Shown here one piece after another: positions 60,209 to 64,000 of a stretch of DNA of 64,000 bases. The position numbers and the translations under genes are program-made. The stretch lies in assembly GCA_041603535.1 (NCBI GenBank), contig JBFIEE010000005.1, forward strand, positions 1 to 64,000, read 5' to 3'. Below the pieces are notes generated by a model that did not search any database, was not told the DNA's origin, and saw only the letters and a program-made list of their open reading frames with translations. Source of the stretch: HB2-32-21 sp041603535 (GTDB taxonomy: Bacteria; Pseudomonadota; Gammaproteobacteria; Pseudomonadales; Porticoccaceae). How positions within the stretch are numbered: position 1 is the stretch's first letter; every line of letters starts with the position of its first letter.

Positions 60209-61162
60209 GTGAACGTTTCTAGACAACCACGTATCGGTATTCTGCTCAGTGATCCCGCGCAACGGTATGCGCTTAAAACTGCGGTATGTGAGTTTGGTTA
60301 TGAAATTGGCCACTACGGTGATGCGACGCCTGACCCCGCGACCGGGCCTGGTGATATCGGTGACAATGGCATTGTGGATATCTGGTTCAGGTCGAAACTC
60401 ATGCAGCGCACATGCATTGATGATCCTGCGACGGGTTCCAGTGAGCAAACCTTAATTGAAGTCGAAGAACCTATCCCATCAGTGATCACAGCAGAGTACG
60501 TTGTATGGAAGGAAGATTTTAAAGGGCGGTTCGCGCAAATCGTGCTTAACCATCGTCGTGCCGTCGGTGATATTCCTGCTACACAGGTGTGGTTGCTGGC
60601 GGCGTCTACCGGAGGTTTACATGCGGTGGGTAGATTCCTTGCACAAGTCCCGCCGGCATTAGGTATCGGTTTCGTCTATGCTCAGCATATTCAGGTTGAA
60701 CAGGCGTTCCAGTTGGTGAAAATGGTGAAGAGAAATAGTCAATGGCGCGCCAGTATGGCCTGTGCTGGAGGGTTTGCGCCGGAGGGCTATGTGACGGTCG
60801 TGTCGCCGGGGGAGAGAGTGTCCATAGATTCGAACAGGCTACTGAACATAACGGGCGAAAAGTGGAGCGGCCAATATCGGCCCAATATTGATCAGGTCGC
60901 CGCAGATTTAGCCGCCTGCTACCGGCAGCAATCGGGCATGATCGTCTTTACCGGCATGGGCGATGATGGTGTGGCTGGCAGCAGGGCCATTAAGGCTGCT
61001 GGTGGTAGCGTATGGGTCCAATCGCTCAGCAGCTGCGCGGCGACGGCAATGCCAGAAGCGATACTGAGCCGAGGAGAGAACGACGTCAGCGCCGATGTCG
61101 ACACCCTGGCTGCCATGTTTAACACGCGTTTGAGTGCTGCGTCTCAAGGTCGTTTCCTGTGA
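60209..61162 (+). CDS. chpB: CheB-type methylesterase ChpB
   Basis: 317 aa, GTG start. C-terminal CheB methylesterase with catalytic Ser in AASTGG, His in YAQHIQV and Asp in GMGDDGVAG. The N-terminal part (about 8-120) has a receiver-like length but lacks the phosphorylated Asp and its acidic pocket, as in ChpB of Pseudomonas. Removes methyl groups from PilJ. Overlaps chpC by 4 bp. Confidence 0.9.
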   Translation: MNVSRQPRIGILLSDPAQRYALKTAVCEFGYEIGHYGDATPDPATGPGDIGDNGIVDIWFRSKLMQRTCIDDPATGSSEQTLIEVEEPIPSVITAEYVVWKEDFKGRFAQIVLNHRRAVGDIPATQVWLLAASTGGLHAVGRFLAQVPPALGIGFVYAQHIQVEQAFQLVKMVKRNSQWRASMACAGGFAPEGYVTVVSPGERVSIDSNRLLNITGEKWSGQYRPNIDQVAADLAACYRQQSGMIVFTGMGDDGVAGSRAIKAAGGSVWVQSLSSCAATAMPEAILSRGENDVSADVDTLAAMFNTRLSAASQGRFL

Positions 61163-61662
61163 ATGACCAACACGGCGAACTGATCATTGAGGGGGGCCCC
61201 ACGCAAGTTAACGCCCTGTTATTACCCGTCGCACATGCGCCCTTGCTGGTGCCTATGGCGGCGGTTGCTGAGGTTGCCAAAGCAGATATGCCAATAACGC
61301 CTTTGCAGGAGGAGCAAGAATCCTTTTACGGCTGGATTTCGTGGCGCAATCAACGCTTGCCGCTACTGTCATTTGAGGGCATATCTGGTTCGGGAAAACG
61401 ACCGCTTACCGGTGCATCAAGACTGGTTATATTGAACGCGATTGGCGTTGCTGCGCCGCGTGGTTTTTACGGGCTGGTACTGGAGGGCTTTCCTCGGCCT
61501 GTCAAAATATCCAGTACTCAAGACGGCCAGCATGCGGAAAAAATGACAGGCCCCCCGGGCGTTCTCTATAACCTGGTGGTCAATACTGAGGAAGTTCTGA
61601 TTCCTGACTTTGATCTTTTCGAAGCGCTTTCGCTTCAGGCTCCGCTGCCTCGCGGGCCATGA
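61159..61662 (+). CDS. chpC: CheW-like adaptor ChpC
   Basis: 167 aa, GTG start at GTGA overlapping chpB. CheW fold pattern: LVPMAAVAEVAKADMP, YGWISWRNQRLPLLSFE and FPRPVKIS. Second coupling protein of the Pil-Chp system; ends the operon. Confidence 0.85.
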   Translation: MNDQHGELIIEGGPTQVNALLLPVAHAPLLVPMAAVAEVAKADMPITPLQEEQESFYGWISWRNQRLPLLSFEGISGSGKRPLTGASRLVILNAIGVAAPRGFYGLVLEGFPRPVKISSTQDGQHAEKMTGPPGVLYNLVVNTEEVLIPDFDLFEALSLQAPLPRGP

Positions 61663-61763
61663 TCTCAGTCATCCAGGCCAGATAAGAAATAAAGACTGCA
61701 AATGCATGGCGATGAGCGTCGCCAGGCTCGTTACTCTCTATGACAGGGCTTGCAGGCTCCCCC

Positions 61764-61792
61764 TTGCCTGAAATCCAGGCCCTTGCTATGTT
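61764..61792 (+). promoter_or_regulatory. Possible sigma-70 promoter of the acyl-CoA ligase gene
   Basis: TTGCCT (61764-61769), 17-bp spacer, TATGTT (61787-61792); leader about 40 nt. The 178-bp spacer after chpC shows nothing else clear. Confidence 0.35.
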
Positions 61793-61840
61793 AGAATTTC
61801 GACCTTTTAAAAGCAGCGAAAAAAACCTGGAGCCTACACG

Positions 61841-63460
61841 ATGCTTGGTGAAATGATGGACGATGCGTTGACCATAACTGCAATCATGAAATTCGCTAGA
61901 CGAGTTTTTTCGGCTACAGAAATGGTGTCGGTCACGGCGGATAGTCCTCGCCATCGCACTACCTTCGGCGCGGCTTTTGCGAGGGCCGGGAAGTTAGCTA
62001 ACGCACTTGCCAGACAGGGTTTTAGTCAGGGTGATCGCATCGCAACCCTGGCCTGGAATGATTACCGGCATTTTGAGCTTTATTACGGTATTAGTTGTTC
62101 AGGTTATGTTTGTCACACGATTAATCCGCGCCTGTTTCCCGAGCAAATCATCTACATAGCTAATCATGCTGAAGATCAGTGGGTATTTGTCGACCCTGTT
62201 TTTGTGCCGCTACTGGAGCAGATTCAGGCACAACTCACCAGCGTTCGCGGCTTTATTGTATTGACGGACGCAATGCACATGCCGGAGACATCGCTGACGA
62301 ACGCATTGTGCTATGAAGATCTCATCGCGGAAGAATCGGAAGAATATAATTGGCCTGAGCTCGATGAGAACAGCGCGTCAAGTCTCTGCTACACGTCAGG
62401 CACTACTGGAAATCCAAAAGGTGTTTTATATAGCCACCGCAGTACGGTGTTGCATTGCATGGGCACCAATACGGCGGATACCCTTGGCTTTACCCCTAAC
62501 GAAGTTATTATGCCGGTCGTCCCCATGTTTCACGTCAATGCATGGGGTGCTGTGTATAGCGCGGCCGCGGCCGGCAGCAAGCTGGTATTTCCGGGGCCGA
62601 AAATGGGCGATGGAGAAACCCTGGCGGCGCTGATAAATGAAGAAAAAGTCAGCTTTGCTCTTGGCGTGCCAACAGTATGGCTGGCGTTGGTGAATTACCT
62701 GGACAGTTCCGGTAGCACGGTTGAATCCCTCAACAAGGTGGTGGTGGGCGGCGCCGCCTGTCCGCTCTCGCTTATGAAGGCGATGGATAAACACAATGTC
62801 TGGATGCATGTCGGCTGGGGCATGACAGAAATGAGTCCCCTCGGCACTTACAATACCCTGCTACCCTGGATGCACGAGCTGCCGGAGGATGAGAAGTACC
62901 GTTATCGGCTGAAGGCCGGGCGCCTGATTTGTGGTGTCGACATGAGAATAGTCGGTGACAATGGCGATAGCTTACCCTGGGACGGCGAAACCTCCGGACG
63001 TTTGCAGGTACGTGGACCGTGGGTGTGTAAAAGCTACTATAAAATGGCACAGTCCGATGCGCATCTGGCCGATGGCTGGTTTGATACCGGCGACGTAGCG
63101 ACGCTTGATCAATATGGTTTTATGCAGATTACCGATCGCACCAAGGATGTAATCAAGTCTGGAGGTGAATGGATTAGCTCGATCGATGTTGAAAATGCAG
63201 CCATGGGGCACCCCGACGTGGCTGAGGCAGCGGTGATTGGTGTGCCGCATCCAAAATGGACGGAGCGGCCCCTGCTGGTGGTGGTCAGGCGTCCGGGAAG
63301 CGACCCGTGTAAAGAAGATCTGCTGAAGTTTCTAGAGGGGAAAATTGCCAGGTGGTGGATTCCTGAAGATTGTCTGTTCGTTGATCAAATTCCCCACACC
63401 GCGACTGGCAAAGTGAGTAAAAAGGATCTGCGCGATCAGTTTCGCGACTATAGTTATTGA
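61841..63460 (+). CDS. Fatty acyl-CoA ligase (AMP-dependent synthetase)
   Basis: 539 aa. ANL superfamily: AMP-binding loop YTSGTTGNPKGV (from residue 184), HVNAWGAVY, GWGMTEMSP, the hinge TDRTKDVIKSGGEWIS and catalytic Lys524 in ATGKVSKKD. Likeness is to medium/long-chain fatty acid or related carboxylic-acid ligases; substrate unknown. GGAG about 9 nt before the ATG. Followed by an acyl-CoA dehydrogenase, which suggests a degradation pathway. Confidence 0.9.
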   Translation: MLGEMMDDALTITAIMKFARRVFSATEMVSVTADSPRHRTTFGAAFARAGKLANALARQGFSQGDRIATLAWNDYRHFELYYGISCSGYVCHTINPRLFPEQIIYIANHAEDQWVFVDPVFVPLLEQIQAQLTSVRGFIVLTDAMHMPETSLTNALCYEDLIAEESEEYNWPELDENSASSLCYTSGTTGNPKGVLYSHRSTVLHCMGTNTADTLGFTPNEVIMPVVPMFHVNAWGAVYSAAAAGSKLVFPGPKMGDGETLAALINEEKVSFALGVPTVWLALVNYLDSSGSTVESLNKVVVGGAACPLSLMKAMDKHNVWMHVGWGMTEMSPLGTYNTLLPWMHELPEDEKYRYRLKAGRLICGVDMRIVGDNGDSLPWDGETSGRLQVRGPWVCKSYYKMAQSDAHLADGWFDTGDVATLDQYGFMQITDRTKDVIKSGGEWISSIDVENAAMGHPDVAEAAVIGVPHPKWTERPLLVVVRRPGSDPCKEDLLKFLEGKIARWWIPEDCLFVDQIPHTATGKVSKKDLRDQFRDYSY

Positions 63461-63546
63461 ACCAGGCTTCGCGGGTTGTGGCTGAGTCAGAAGTGACACG
63501 TTACGTTTTTAACCCGTATTTAACTAACGTATGAACCAGGTGAGTT

Positions 63547-64000
63547 ATGTCTGTCCCCTTGCTGAATGATCGTGATCTGGAGTTCCTGTTGTACGAAATG
63601 CTCGATACGGAGAGCCTGCTAAGCCGCCCCCGATATAGCGACCACTCACGGGAAGTCTTTGATGCGTCGCTGACCACTGCCAGGACAGTCGCTGAAAAAT
63701 ATTTCGCCAACCATCTGGTCGAAGGTGATCAAAATGAACCGACACTTGATGGGACAACAGTACAGATGATTCCGGAAACCAAAGTCGCCTGGCAGGAGTT
63801 TGCCAAAGCGGGATTTCTGGCAGCGCACCAGGATTATGACGAGGGTGGCATGCAAATGCCGGAAGTCGTGTTCAGAGCGATAATGGCCTATATCAACGCC
63901 GCTAACATCGGCACCGCCGCCTACCCCTTTGTTGCCACTGGTGCGGCTAATCTGTTGCGAGCGTTCGGCTCGGCACAACAAAAAGCAAAATTTCTGCCCC
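63547..64000 (+). CDS. Acyl-CoA dehydrogenase, N-terminal part (cut by window end)
   Basis: The first 151 codons only; the gene runs off the window. AGGTGAG precedes the ATG. The start MSVPLLNDRDLEFLLYEML and the region PETKVAWQEFAKAGFLAAHQ, DYDEGGMQMPEVVFRAIM and GAANLLRAFG fit the N-terminal helical domain of long FadE-like acyl-CoA dehydrogenases. The FAD and catalytic Glu parts are not in the window. Confidence 0.85.
   Translation, partial: MSVPLLNDRDLEFLLYEMLDTESLLSRPRYSDHSREVFDASLTTARTVAEKYFANHLVEGDQNEPTLDGTTVQMIPETKVAWQEFAKAGFLAAHQDYDEGGMQMPEVVFRAIMAYINAANIGTAAYPFVATGAANLLRAFGSAQQKAKFLP

Noticed and set aside
1..64000. CRISPR arrays, tRNA or rRNA genes, insertion sequences, toxin-antitoxin or phage genes
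   Set aside because: None seen on reading the intergenic regions and gene list; a covariance-model scan would be needed to exclude small RNAs.

Overview
The window is chromosomal DNA of a gammaproteobacterium related to Pseudomonas, most likely of the Cellvibrionales/Spongiibacteraceae type (placement inferred from gene order and protein likeness, not from a search). Much of the gene order matches Pseudomonas aeruginosa: ridA-spoT-rpoZ-gmk-yicC; rph-crc-pyrE; argB-algC-coaBC-radC-rpmBG-mutM-coaD-rsmD-ftsYEX-rpoH; and hemW-rdgB-DUF4426-metW-metX-yggU-yggT-proC-yggS-pilT-pilU-ruvX-yqgE-tonB-gshB-pilGHIJK-chpABC. The DNA is moderately GC-rich. I saw no tRNA, rRNA, CRISPR array, insertion sequence or prophage gene. 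TTG and GTG start codons with good Shine-Dalgarno sequences are strikingly common.

Layout. 1-13 kb: stringent response and nucleotide genes (ridA, spoT, rpoZ, gmk, yicC, rph, crc-like, pyrE), then slmA, argB, a membrane-anchored algC and coaBC. 13-24 kb: radC, rpmBG, mutM, coaD, rsmD, ftsYEX, rpoH, small membrane and RNA-modification genes, an FKBP lipoprotein and dsbB. 24-26.7 kb: an overlapping small ORF-gshA-acpH-dsbB operon. 27-31.3 kb: an accessory block holding a Baeyer-Villiger-type flavin monooxygenase, an HMG-CoA-synthase-like protein fused to a DUF35 Zn-ribbon/OB domain, and an SCP2-type thiolase. 31.4-36.8 kb: rho, trxA, a TVP38 membrane domain fused to a disulfide reductase, and an ArsM-like methyltransferase. 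36.9-48.9 kb: the conserved hemW-to-gshB run with pilT/pilU. 49.1-61.7 kb: a complete Pil-Chp chemosensory operon controlling type IV pili. 61.8 kb to the end: acyl-CoA ligase and a truncated acyl-CoA dehydrogenase.

How it works together. The pilus genes form one functional set: PilT/PilU retract pili, PilJ senses, PilI/ChpC couple, PilK/ChpB adapt, the ChpA kinase phosphorylates PilG/PilH, and the TonB-like gene lies where P. aeruginosa tonB3 (needed for twitching) lies. The two most unusual places are the HMGS-like/DUF35 fusion, which has lost its catalytic Cys and His yet sits beside an intact thiolase, and the TVP38-reductase/ArsM-like pair, which suggests a redox and methylation module, perhaps for arsenic. 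The acidic C-terminal tail of PilJ, carrying seven DLG repeats encoded by a 9-bp tandem repeat, is also noteworthy.
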